Origin: JACPSX01 sp035288405 [NCBI: bacterium]
GTDB taxonomy: Bacteria; JACPSX01
DNA length: 5,553 bases
Assembly (NCBI GenBank): GCA_035288405.1
Contig: DATEAK010000379.1
Coordinates: forward strand, 1 to 5,553
Reading direction: 5' to 3'
Position numbers and translations under genes: made by a program
Notes under the pieces: model-generated
Database searches by the model: none
Told to the model about the DNA's origin: nothing
Seen by the model: the letters and a program-made list of their open reading frames with translations, nothing else
Part shown: piece after piece, positions 1 through 5,553 of the stretch
How positions within the stretch are numbered: position 1 is the first letter of the stretch
How the letters are laid out: each line of letters opens with the position of its first letter

Positions 1-227
1 GGGAACCCCCCATCGCGGGCGTCGATTCCCCGCTCTTGGTGGAGGGAGTCCGCCGGCACGGCCAGCCGGAAGTCGTTTATTTTCCCCGCCGGGAGATCCA
101 GGATGCGTTGCCCGGGTTCGTGAGTCCTGGAGATGTCCTGCTCACCCTGGGAGCCGGTGATGTGTGGAAATGCGGTGACAATTTTCTCAAGAGTAAGAGG
201 CCTCACAAGCGGAGGAAAGGAAATTGA
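1..227 (+). CDS. murC: UDP-N-acetylmuramate--L-alanine ligase, C-terminal end (partial)
   Basis: This is the 3' end of murC; the start lies left of the window and codons are read in frame from base 3. MurC is the cytoplasmic ATP-dependent ligase that adds L-alanine to UDP-MurNAc, the first peptide-forming step of peptidoglycan precursor synthesis. The visible ~74 residues show the typical end of the third Mur ligase domain: an EPPIAGVD segment, then VVYFPRREI, then the strongly conserved PGDVLLTLGAGDVWK near the C terminus. The ATP-binding and central domains are outside the window. The tail after the conserved block is short and very basic (KSKRPHKRRKGN), which is not a family hallmark. The TGA stop at 225-227 overlaps the TTG start of murB, which implies translational coupling. 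Identity rests on the GAGDVWK block and on murB following directly. An MpL-type paralogue is possible but unlikely in this context. Confidence 0.93.
   Translation, partial: EPPIAGVDSPLLVEGVRRHGQPEVVYFPRREIQDALPGFVSPGDVLLTLGAGDVWKCGDNFLKSKRPHKRRKGN
211..215 (+). promoter_or_regulatory. Ribosome binding site for murB
   Basis: GGAGG lies 8 bases before the TTG at 224, inside the last codons of murC. It supports this non-ATG start, which also overlaps the murC stop as TTGA. Confidence 0.75.
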
Positions 228-1189
228 TCGCGGCCAAGGGATCGAAGGATTCCTGCGCAAGGACTTTGGGAATTTCCACCGACCTCTTTCAGGGACTTGA
301 GGTGGCGGTGAAGAGAGAAGCGCTTCTCGGGAAGTATACCTCTCTGCGAATCGGCGGTCCGGCGCAGATCCTGGCTCTGCCGCGTACGGTGGAGGCCCTG
401 AAGGAGTTACTGGTCCGTGCTCGCCGGGCCGGACTGCCGGTCTTTCTCCTGGGGCAGGGCAGTAATTTGCTCGCACCCGACGAGGGGATTCGAGGGATCG
501 TGGTCTCACTGCGCCAGGGTTTTGATCAGATCGAACTTGGTCCTGGGGTGGCAAAGGAACACTGGCTTTTGAGAGCAGGCGCGGGCGTCAAGTTACAAAA
601 ACTGGTGCGGTTCTCAGCGGACCGGAATCTGGAAGGTCTGGAGTTCGCCGACGGGATTCCGGGTTCCGTCGGCGGCGCGGTGGCCATGAATGCCGGGACC
701 CGATATGGAGAGATTGCCTTGGTCCTCGATTCTGCCCGGGTCCTGGATTCAAACGGAGAGGTCCGGAATTGGAAAAGGGCGGAAATCCCGTTCTCCTATC
801 GGTCGAGCCATCTCCCTTCCGGCAGCGTGGTTCTGGAAGCGGTCTTTGTGCTGCATTCCGGAGATCCGGCCGAGATACGCCGCCGCATGACAGAGTATCA
901 GCAGTACCGACGCCGCAGCCAACCACTCTCGTCTCTCAGTGCCGGTTCGATATTTAAAACCCCCGCCGGCGCTTCCGCCGGTGCTCTCATCGACCAAGCC
1001 GGGTTGAAAGGGATGCAGCGGGGGGGAGCGGAGGTTTCTACCCGCCATGCGAATTTTATCGTAAATCGCGGCGGGGCCACGGCGGCTGACGTCCTGGCCC
1101 TGATGGCCGAAGTCGTGGAGCGGGTTCGCCTGCACAGTGGGATTGTTTTAGAGCCCGAGATTCGCTTTTTAGCGGAGCAGAGGGTGTAA
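224..1189 (+). CDS. murB: UDP-N-acetylenolpyruvoylglucosamine reductase (MurB)
   Basis: MurB is the cytoplasmic FAD enzyme that uses NADPH to reduce UDP-GlcNAc-enolpyruvate to UDP-MurNAc, just before MurC. The 321 residues fit the family (about 300). Visible landmarks in order are YTSLRIGGPA (38-47), opening the FAD-binding domain; the flavin loop GQGSNLLA (77-84); GIPGSVGGAVAMNAG (144-158); FSYRSS (190-195), with the active-site Tyr-Arg region; AGSIFKTP (240-247), whose Ser242 aligns with the catalytic serine; and LEPEIRFL (309-316), whose Glu312 aligns with the catalytic glutamate. The usual GSxFKNP has Thr in place of Asn here, a mild deviation. The TTG start is chosen because GGAGG precedes it by 8 bases and it overlaps the murC stop; about 35 residues precede the conserved core, as is common. 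ftsQ begins 3 bases after the stop, with no ddl between. Confidence 0.97.
   Translation: MIAAKGSKDSCARTLGISTDLFQGLEVAVKREALLGKYTSLRIGGPAQILALPRTVEALKELLVRARRAGLPVFLLGQGSNLLAPDEGIRGIVVSLRQGFDQIELGPGVAKEHWLLRAGAGVKLQKLVRFSADRNLEGLEFADGIPGSVGGAVAMNAGTRYGEIALVLDSARVLDSNGEVRNWKRAEIPFSYRSSHLPSGSVVLEAVFVLHSGDPAEIRRRMTEYQQYRRRSQPLSSLSAGSIFKTPAGASAGALIDQAGLKGMQRGGAEVSTRHANFIVNRGGATAADVLALMAEVVERVRLHSGIVLEPEIRFLAEQRV
1179..1184 (+). promoter_or_regulatory. Ribosome binding site for ftsQ
   Basis: AGAGGG lies 8 bases before the ATG at 1193, inside the last codons of murB. It is weaker than the sites of murB, ftsA and ftsZ, but its spacing is right and it favours this ATG over the in-frame ATG at 1226. 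Confidence 0.55.
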
Positions 1190-1192
1190 GCA

Positions 1193-1969
1193 ATGACGGA
1201 TTGGCGTTATCCTCGCGGAAGTCGGATGCAGGTCTTGAAGGGGCAGCGCAGCAGACTCGGTTTCCTGCTGGCTCCCGTTGCGGCACTGGCTGTCATTACT
1301 GTGGGGATTGTCGGCGTTCGTCAGGTGCAGAAGTTCCTGTTGACTGCGCGGATCTTTCAGGTTCGTCAGGTGTTGATCAGCGGCAACCAGCAGGTACCCG
1401 GCGCGCAGATTGTGCGGATGATGAACCTCTCACCCGGAACCAATCTGTTCAGCGTCGATCTGCAGAAAGCCGGAGAAAGGATCCGCGGGATTCGCTGGAT
1501 CCGCGAGGTGACTCTTCATCGCCAGCTTCCGGATACACTGCGGGTAAACGTTCGGGAAAGGACGCCATTTGCGGTGGTGGGGTCCCAGTCACGCTTGCTG
1601 GTGGATCAAGAGGGGGTTGTTCTCGAAGAGGATGTTCCTGAGGATCGCTATCGGCTTCCCGTACTGGAGGGCGTCGGCAAAATCCGCCAGACCTCGGATG
1701 GGAAGATCGAGGGAGAGGAGTTCCGTCTCGGGTTGAGTGTCCTGGCGGAAATCCAAGGGACAAAACTTGTGGAGGAGCCTTTTGTGGTGAAGCTGGAGCC
1801 TCACAATCGGGTCGTGCTGAGAGTGGAGGGGAAACCTGAGCTCAGGCTTCAGGCGCCGGCCATCACGGAACAGCTAAAACGGCTGCGGTCTCTGCAGGAC
1901 TTTTGGCGTGAAAAGCCCGGCCGGGAGTATATCGACCTGACGTTTGCCAACATGGTGGTGGTCAAATGA
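1193..1969 (+). CDS. ftsQ: Cell division protein FtsQ/DivIB
   Basis: FtsQ is a bitopic inner-membrane divisome protein that recruits FtsB and FtsL and connects the cytoplasmic ring to septal wall synthesis. The 258 residues have the expected order. A short basic cytoplasmic tail (1-22) is followed by one hydrophobic membrane helix (about 23-42, rich in Leu, Ala, Val and Ile). A POTRA domain follows (about 54-121), beginning FQVRQVLISGN and ending LRVNVRERTPFA. The beta-rich FtsQ domain comes next (about 122-255), with LLVDQEGVVL (135-144) and the closing strand YIDLTFANMVVVK (246-258), matching the usual end of the family. Length is normal and no defect is seen. The start follows AGAGGG at good spacing, 3 bases after murB. 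The stop TGA overlaps an ATG that is in frame with ftsA (ATGA at 1966-1969). Recognition is from domain order and position, because FtsQ sequence is poorly conserved. Confidence 0.93.
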   Translation: MTDWRYPRGSRMQVLKGQRSRLGFLLAPVAALAVITVGIVGVRQVQKFLLTARIFQVRQVLISGNQQVPGAQIVRMMNLSPGTNLFSVDLQKAGERIRGIRWIREVTLHRQLPDTLRVNVRERTPFAVVGSQSRLLVDQEGVVLEEDVPEDRYRLPVLEGVGKIRQTSDGKIEGEEFRLGLSVLAEIQGTKLVEEPFVVKLEPHNRVVLRVEGKPELRLQAPAITEQLKRLRSLQDFWREKPGREYIDLTFANMVVVK

Positions 1970-1979
1970 AGATGAGAAG

Positions 1980-1987
1980 GGAGGTGA
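1980..1987 (+). promoter_or_regulatory. Perfect Shine-Dalgarno sequence deciding the ftsA start
   Basis: GGAGGTGA is an exact 8-base complement of the usual 16S rRNA tail. Its GGAGG core ends 8 bases before the ATG at 1993. It lies downstream of the alternative ATGs at 1966 and 1972, so it cannot serve them. It therefore places the ftsA start at 1993. Confidence 0.85.
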
Positions 1988-1992
1988 AACGG

Positions 1993-3225
1993 ATGGGGCG
2001 TAAGAGGGAGAATGTGGTTGGACTCGACATCGGCACGACCAAAATCGCTGCGATCGTCGGGGAGTACGGGGATGACGGCCAAATCAACATCGTTGGGATC
2101 GGATCTCACCCTTCGCGAGGGCTCCGCAAGGGAGTTGTGGTGAATATTGAGAGCACGGTGGAGTCGGTTCGCCGCGCTGTGGAGGAAGCGGAGCTCATGG
2201 CCGGGATCAAAATTCACTCGGCCTATGTCGGGATTGCCGGCGGGCACATTCGAGGCTTCAACAGCCACGGGATCATCGCCATCAAGACCAAAGAGGTGAC
2301 CCCTGCAGACATCGACCGGGTGGTGGATGCGGCCAAGGCGATAGCCATCCCCCTGGATCGGGAAGTGATCCACGTACTCCCGCAGGAGTACATCGTTGAT
2401 GATCAGGACGGGATTCGTGATCCTCTAGGAATGTCCGGAGTCAGACTGGAAGGCAAGGTGCATATCGTCACGGCTGCGGTTACCTCGGCTCAGAACGTGG
2501 TGAAGAGCGTGAACCGGGCCGGCCTGGAGGTTGAGGACATCGCCTTGGAGCAGTTGGCCAGCAGCGAGGCGGTCCTGACTCCCGACGAGAAGGAGCTGGG
2601 GGTCTGCCTGGTGGATATCGGCGGCGGCACCAGCGACCTCGCCATCTTTGCCCAGGGCTGCATTCGTCACACCGCGGTTCTGTCCTTGGGCGGCAATCAC
2701 GTGACCAATGATATCGCCGTGGGACTGAGAACGCCGACACACGAAGCGGAAAAGATCAAGAAGAAGTACGGCTGCGCGTTGCGGGAGTTGGTCAAGGAAC
2801 AGGAAACCATCGAGGTTCCCAGTGTGGGGGGACGCGAGCCTCGTGTCCTTTCCCGGCAGCTTCTGAGCGAGATCATCGAACCCAGGATGGAAGAGATTTT
2901 CACTCTCATTCAGAGGGAAATCATCACCAGCGGGTTTGCGGATCTGATTAGTTCGGGAGTCGTGTTGACGGGTGGAGCGACGATTATGGATGGAGTACCG
3001 GAGCTCGCCGAGCGCGTGATGCACCTGCCTGTACGGCGCGGAATTCCCGCTGGGGTCGGAGGGCTGGTGGACGTGGTGAGCAGCCCCCTGTACGCCACGG
3101 GCGTCGGCCTTCTCTTCTACGGAAGACGATGCCAGCTCCAGGGACGCAATCGCCAGCTCAATGGCCATAACAAGTTCGATAAAGTGTTGAGCCGTATGAA
3201 AACATGGTTCGGAGATTTTTTCTAA
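1993..3225 (+). CDS. ftsA: Cell division protein FtsA, actin-like membrane anchor of the Z-ring
   Basis: FtsA is an actin-family ATPase that binds the FtsZ C-terminal peptide and holds the Z-ring on the inner membrane. From the ATG at 1993 it has 410 residues, normal for the family. Visible parts are phosphate-1 motif GLDIGTTK (10-17); the FtsA-specific 1C (SHS2) region (about 75-160), including HVLPQEYIVDDQ (127-138) and GVRLEGKVHIVTA; phosphate-2 motif VDIGGGTSDL (207-216); adenosine motif VVLTGGATIMDGVPEL (323-338); a polar linker; and a C-terminal amphipathic helix (395-410, KVLSRMKTWFGDFF at its end), the membrane-targeting sequence. The frame is also open from an ATG at 1966 that overlaps the ftsQ stop and would add MKMRREVKR, but that codon lacks a good ribosome site. 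The next gene, ftsZ, is its direct partner and begins 30 bases downstream. No broken motif is seen. Confidence 0.98.
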   Translation: MGRKRENVVGLDIGTTKIAAIVGEYGDDGQINIVGIGSHPSRGLRKGVVVNIESTVESVRRAVEEAELMAGIKIHSAYVGIAGGHIRGFNSHGIIAIKTKEVTPADIDRVVDAAKAIAIPLDREVIHVLPQEYIVDDQDGIRDPLGMSGVRLEGKVHIVTAAVTSAQNVVKSVNRAGLEVEDIALEQLASSEAVLTPDEKELGVCLVDIGGGTSDLAIFAQGCIRHTAVLSLGGNHVTNDIAVGLRTPTHEAEKIKKKYGCALRELVKEQETIEVPSVGGREPRVLSRQLLSEIIEPRMEEIFTLIQREIITSGFADLISSGVVLTGGATIMDGVPELAERVMHLPVRRGIPAGVGGLVDVVSSPLYATGVGLLFYGRRCQLQGRNRQLNGHNKFDKVLSRMKTWFGDFF

Positions 3226-3251
3226 TGGCGCAGTTCAAAAAGGAGGCGTGA
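3225..3251 (+). other. Possible 8-codon mini-ORF coupling ftsA and ftsZ
   Basis: The ftsA stop and an ATG overlap as TAATG. This ATG opens a frame of 8 codons (MAQFKKEA) ending in TGA, 4 bases before the ftsZ ATG. The frame runs through the ftsZ AGGAGG site. GGAG at 3211-3214 is 10 bases upstream and could support initiation. It could be chance; nothing shows that it is translated. Confidence 0.2.
3241..3246 (+). promoter_or_regulatory. Ribosome binding site for ftsZ
   Basis: AGGAGG (extended AAGGAGG from 3240) ends 9 bases before the ATG at 3256. It is a strong independent site, consistent with the high FtsZ level cells need relative to FtsA and FtsQ. Confidence 0.85.
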
Positions 3252-3255
3252 CTCT

Positions 3256-4398
3256 ATGTTTGAATTTCACGAGGAGCACGACCGGTCTGCCCGGATCGTG
3301 GTGGTGGGGATAGGCGGCGGCGGGGGCAACGCGGTCAACACCATGATCGTAGCCGGACTCAGCGGGGTCGATTTTATCGCTGCCAACACGGATGCCCAAG
3401 CCTTGAAGATTTCCCAGGCCCCGATCATCCTGCAACTGGGAGGGGAGCTCACCCGTGGCCTGGGCGCCGGGGCGGATCCGGAGGTAGGACGCAAGGCGGC
3501 CCTGGAGGATGCGGATAAGATCGCCGATCTTCTGCAAGGCGCCGATATGGTTTTCATCACCGGAGGGATGGGAGGGGGAACCGCCACCGGGGCTGCGCCC
3601 ATCATCGCTCAGATTGCCAGGGAGCAAAGATCTCTGACCGTAGCGGTGGTCACCAAGCCCTTTCTCTTCGAAGGGAAAAAGCGTATGACCCGGGCGGAAG
3701 AGGGGGTGCGGGAGCTGCGCAACGCCGTGGATACGCTGATCACGATTCCAAACCAGCGATTGCTCAATGTGGTGGGCCGCCAGACTCCTCTCACGGAGGC
3801 GTTTCGCACCGCGGACGATGTTCTGCGTCAGGCGGTCCAGGGGATCTCGGATCTCATTACGGTGCCCGGGCTCATCAACTTGGATTTTGCCGATGTGCAG
3901 ACGATCATGGCGGAGATGGGAATGGCCCTCATGGGGAGCGGTGTCGCAAGAGGTGAGAACCGGGCTGTCGAAGCCGCCCAGCGCGCAATTTCGAGTCCTC
4001 TTCTGGAGGAGTCTTCCATCGAAGGGGCCCGGGGAGTTCTCATTAACATCACGGGGGGAACCGATCTCTCCCTTCATGAAGTGACCGAGGCTTCCACTCT
4101 CATCCAGGAAGCGGCTCATGAGGACGCCAACATCATCTTCGGTGCCGTCATCGATCCCACCATGGAGGAGCAGGTGAGGGTCACTGTCATCGCCACGGGC
4201 TTCGGAGTTCCGGAACGCATGAGCCAGACCCCGCCCGAAAAATCCAGGGCGATTTCCGAACGGGACGATCTGGAAATTCCCACCCACATGCGCAGGGTGC
4301 AGGTAAAAAAAGAAGTCAATAGCCGGAATCCCGGAATCGTCATGTACGATGATGAAGAGCTGGACATCCCCACGTTCTTGAGGCGGCGTCCGGATTAA
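3256..4398 (+). CDS. ftsZ: Cell division GTPase FtsZ
   Basis: FtsZ is the tubulin homologue that polymerises with GTP into the cytoplasmic Z-ring. The 380 residues fit the family. Seen in order: glycine-rich loop [14 protein letters not shown] (15-28); [11 protein letters not shown] (40-50); [18 protein letters not shown] (65-82); nucleotide signature [13 protein letters not shown] (103-115); [13 protein letters not shown] (132-144); IPNQRLL (164-170); T7 loop NLDFADV (208-214), with Asp210 and Asp213 aligning with the catalytic aspartates; GTPase C-domain to about 318; a short linker; and the conserved terminal peptide [12 protein letters not shown] (369-380) that binds FtsA. Two oddities stand out. 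Residue 110 is Ala, where the signature GGGTGTG has a near-invariant Gly. [11 protein letters not shown] (337-347) also resembles the terminal peptide 30 residues later. The ATG follows AGGAGG by 9 bases. The protein otherwise looks fully functional. Confidence 0.98.
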   Translation: MFEFHEEHDRSARIVVVGIGGGGGNAVNTMIVAGLSGVDFIAANTDAQALKISQAPIILQLGGELTRGLGAGADPEVGRKAALEDADKIADLLQGADMVFITGGMGGGTATGAAPIIAQIAREQRSLTVAVVTKPFLFEGKKRMTRAEEGVRELRNAVDTLITIPNQRLLNVVGRQTPLTEAFRTADDVLRQAVQGISDLITVPGLINLDFADVQTIMAEMGMALMGSGVARGENRAVEAAQRAISSPLLEESSIEGARGVLINITGGTDLSLHEVTEASTLIQEAAHEDANIIFGAVIDPTMEEQVRVTVIATGFGVPERMSQTPPEKSRAISERDDLEIPTHMRRVQVKKEVNSRNPGIVMYDDEELDIPTFLRRRPD

Positions 4399-4488
4399 GA
4401 GAGCAGGGAAGCGATCAGCGGTGGAGGGCAAGTCGGATTGAGATCTCAGAGCTGAAAGCTGATACGTACTGCTTGGGGCAAAACAGCA
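4399..4488 (+). other. Intergenic gap ftsZ to next gene, with palindrome and weak promoter-like pair
   Basis: This 90-base gap is the longest in the window. It holds a perfect 10-base palindrome, TGAGATCTCA (4439-4448), followed by a small AGCT-GAA-AGCT inverted repeat (4450-4460). I see no GC-rich hairpin with a T-run, so no rho-independent terminator is supported. TTGAGA (4438-4443) and GATACG (4461-4466) are 17 bases apart and resemble a -35/-10 pair, but only the -35 is good and the -10 matches poorly. A separate promoter for the next gene is therefore possible but unproven. Confidence 0.3.
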
Positions 4489-5553
4489 ATGAATCTGCTT
4501 GCCCTGATCTTTCCTAAGAGTCAGGACGGAACGAGCGCCGACCGTGAGTGGAAACGGTTTCAATCGAGTCTCAGGGTCCCGAAAGGTTGGCAAGTATGCG
4601 GGCAGGGGGTCTCCGATCCTCCACACCCGGGCTTCATTCCGGAAATTGGATCCCCCGCGATTCTTCTCTTTTGCGCCCGGTCCGAAGTGGATTTCCCTTT
4701 CGTCGTCCGGATCCTGGTTCTCCTTGGGCTGGACGGCGGAGAGGGGAAGCGCCGGCGCAACTTTCCCTGGATTCTTACCTATCTCAAAGATCCAGGGGTG
4801 AATCCGGAGCCCCTGGCCTCTTTTGTGGACGGATTTCTCCTGGACGAGCCGCAGAAAATTCTTCCCCGTATTTGCTTCGCTTTCTCCCGAGAGCGAAAAT
4901 TCTGGACGTCGCGGGCGGCGGCGATGATTCCCGGGTTGTATGCGCCCCGAAACTATCCTGTCGAATATACTCCCGCCGGCGTGATTCAGAGGATCAAGCC
5001 GCGCTCTCCCTTTTCTCAACCGAAGTCCTATCCTTGCCGTTTGCCGGCAGCCTGGTGGAGCCGCCACTTTCCCGGCAAGACGACCGGCGGGACAGTGGTG
5101 CGCGCGAAGAATGCAATTCTGTGGCCCCTCGCAGGCAGTGCGAAGCTTCGCCGGCTTCTGGGCCGACCTCCCGAGGAGGAACAGTACCTGTCTCAAGTGC
5201 CGGTTCTGCTTCAGCGCGGGGCGGAAAACTTCACTCTTCACTTCTTCGTGGGACTGCCGGGAGAAGGAGAGGAGGATCGGGAGGGGATTCTCCGTCTCGT
5301 GAAGCGTTTCAGGCATGCAGTGATCCGGTTCTGCCGTCCCGTTCCTTTTCATGGCTTGATTACTGTGGACCTGGTCAGTTTCTCGCCGAAGCCTTTCACC
5401 CCTCTGCAGTGGGAAGGCATGTTCCCGCTTGCATCCCTCCAACTCCTGATGAAGACCGTGGTCTCCAGACTAAGAGAAGTCCCCGGGGTCCAGGTGGTTC
5501 ATGATCTGCCGAAGTGGGCCTTCCTCTACGGAATGTTGGCCCGGGGAGATCGG
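4489..5553 (+). CDS. Radical SAM family-derived protein lacking the cluster-binding motif (partial, 3' end outside)
   Basis: The frame from the ATG at 4489 is open for 355 codons to the last base, without a stop. Family landmarks of B12-binding-domain radical SAM proteins appear in order. An N-terminal Rossmann-like part (about 55-118) includes SPAILLFCARSEVDFPFVVRI (55-75) and NPEPLASFVDGFLL (105-118). Then come IPGLYAPRNYPVEY (147-160); AGSAKLRRLLG (215-225), matching the usual EAGSERLR; NFTLHFFVGLPGEGEEDREGI (247-267); SFSPKPFTPLQWE (297-309); and PGVQVVHDLPKWAFLYGMLARGDR (332-355). The radical SAM CxxxCxxC motif is absent: the five cysteines (37, 62, 129, 183, 282) are scattered. Only about 108 residues separate IPGLY from GLPGE, roughly half of what I recall for full-length relatives, so the first barrel strands seem deleted. 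The GEGEE motif is DEPQK (119-123). The start follows only a weak GGGG site, but it is the first ATG after an in-frame TGA at 4453. Catalysis by the normal radical mechanism is unlikely; the function is unknown. Confidence 0.82.
   Translation, partial: MNLLALIFPKSQDGTSADREWKRFQSSLRVPKGWQVCGQGVSDPPHPGFIPEIGSPAILLFCARSEVDFPFVVRILVLLGLDGGEGKRRRNFPWILTYLKDPGVNPEPLASFVDGFLLDEPQKILPRICFAFSRERKFWTSRAAAMIPGLYAPRNYPVEYTPAGVIQRIKPRSPFSQPKSYPCRLPAAWWSRHFPGKTTGGTVVRAKNAILWPLAGSAKLRRLLGRPPEEEQYLSQVPVLLQRGAENFTLHFFVGLPGEGEEDREGILRLVKRFRHAVIRFCRPVPFHGLITVDLVSFSPKPFTPLQWEGMFPLASLQLLMKTVVSRLREVPGVQVVHDLPKWAFLYGMLARGDR

Noticed and set aside
749-1135. Minus-strand open frames within murB, ftsQ and ftsA
   Set aside because: They lie wholly inside genes of certain identity, have no supporting ribosome sites or recognisable domains, and are typical of GC-rich coding DNA.
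3205-3225. T6 run near the end of ftsA as a possible terminator
   Set aside because: No GC-rich hairpin precedes it, and it lies within the codons of the conserved FtsA membrane helix.
5111-5302. CLKCRFC in a 63-codon alternative frame, suggestive of a displaced radical SAM cluster motif
   Set aside because: The spacing is CxxCxxC, not CxxxCxxC. The region's main frame carries conserved AGSAKLRR before and NFTLHFFVGLPGE after it, so no frameshift is needed. The cysteines are a chance product of the other frame.
3235-5442. A 735-codon open frame on the minus strand covering ftsZ, the gap and most of the last gene
   Set aside because: It is a shadow. ftsZ and the last gene happen to share one frame, and the antisense frame in register is closed only by TTA, CTA or TCA sense codons, which are rare in GC-rich genes. 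The sense strand encodes clear FtsZ; the antisense product is low-complexity and matches nothing I know.
4548-5504. A 318-codon + strand frame in the region after ftsZ
   Set aside because: The frame starting at 4489 shows radical SAM family motifs throughout and stays open to the window end. The product of the 4548 frame is rich in Arg, Ser, Gly and Pro with no recognisable motif, as expected for an off-frame shadow.
1-5553. tRNA or rRNA genes, CRISPR arrays, insertion sequences, attachment sites
   Set aside because: No repeated spacers, transposase motifs, terminal inverted repeats or RNA gene signatures were seen; almost all bases are accounted for by core division and wall genes.

Overview
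The window is a GC-rich bacterial chromosome segment from the division and cell wall (dcw) cluster. All genes lie on the + strand and are packed head to tail: end of murC, murB, ftsQ, ftsA, ftsZ, and then a partial gene that runs off the right edge. An ftsA with a C-terminal amphipathic helix, an ftsZ ending in [12 protein letters not shown], strong GGAGG-type ribosome binding sites and a radical-SAM-family gene after ftsZ suggest a Gram-negative bacterium of the old Deltaproteobacteria (Desulfobacterota and relatives). That assignment is inferred from protein style and gene order, not from a search.

Layout. Bases 1-227 hold the last ~74 codons of murC, whose stop overlaps the TTG start of murB (224-1189). 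A 3-base gap leads to ftsQ (1193-1969). The ftsA reading frame is open from an ATG overlapping the ftsQ stop, but a perfect 8-base Shine-Dalgarno sequence points to the ATG at 1993 as the real start (1993-3225). A 30-base gap with its own AGGAGG site leads to ftsZ (3256-4398). A 90-base gap follows, the longest in the window, with no clear terminator. From the ATG at 4489 a frame stays open to the last base (355 codons, no stop).

How they work together. MurC and MurB act in sequence in the cytoplasm on the peptidoglycan precursor: MurB makes UDP-MurNAc and MurC adds L-alanine. FtsZ polymerises with GTP into the Z-ring, FtsA tethers it to the inner membrane, and FtsQ links the ring to the periplasmic divisome. 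Tight spacing and stop/start overlaps suggest one co-transcribed, translationally coupled operon from murC to ftsZ.

The most interesting part is the last gene. It is recognisably related to a large radical SAM family with a B12-binding-like N-terminal region, because it keeps family landmarks on both sides of the barrel. It has no CxxxCxxC cluster motif, and the segment that should carry it appears to be missing, so it looks like a cluster-less radical SAM derivative next to ftsZ. FtsZ itself has two oddities: GGGTATG in place of the near-invariant GGGTGTG nucleotide-binding signature, and a second copy-like IPTxxRR motif about 30 residues before the normal C-terminal peptide.
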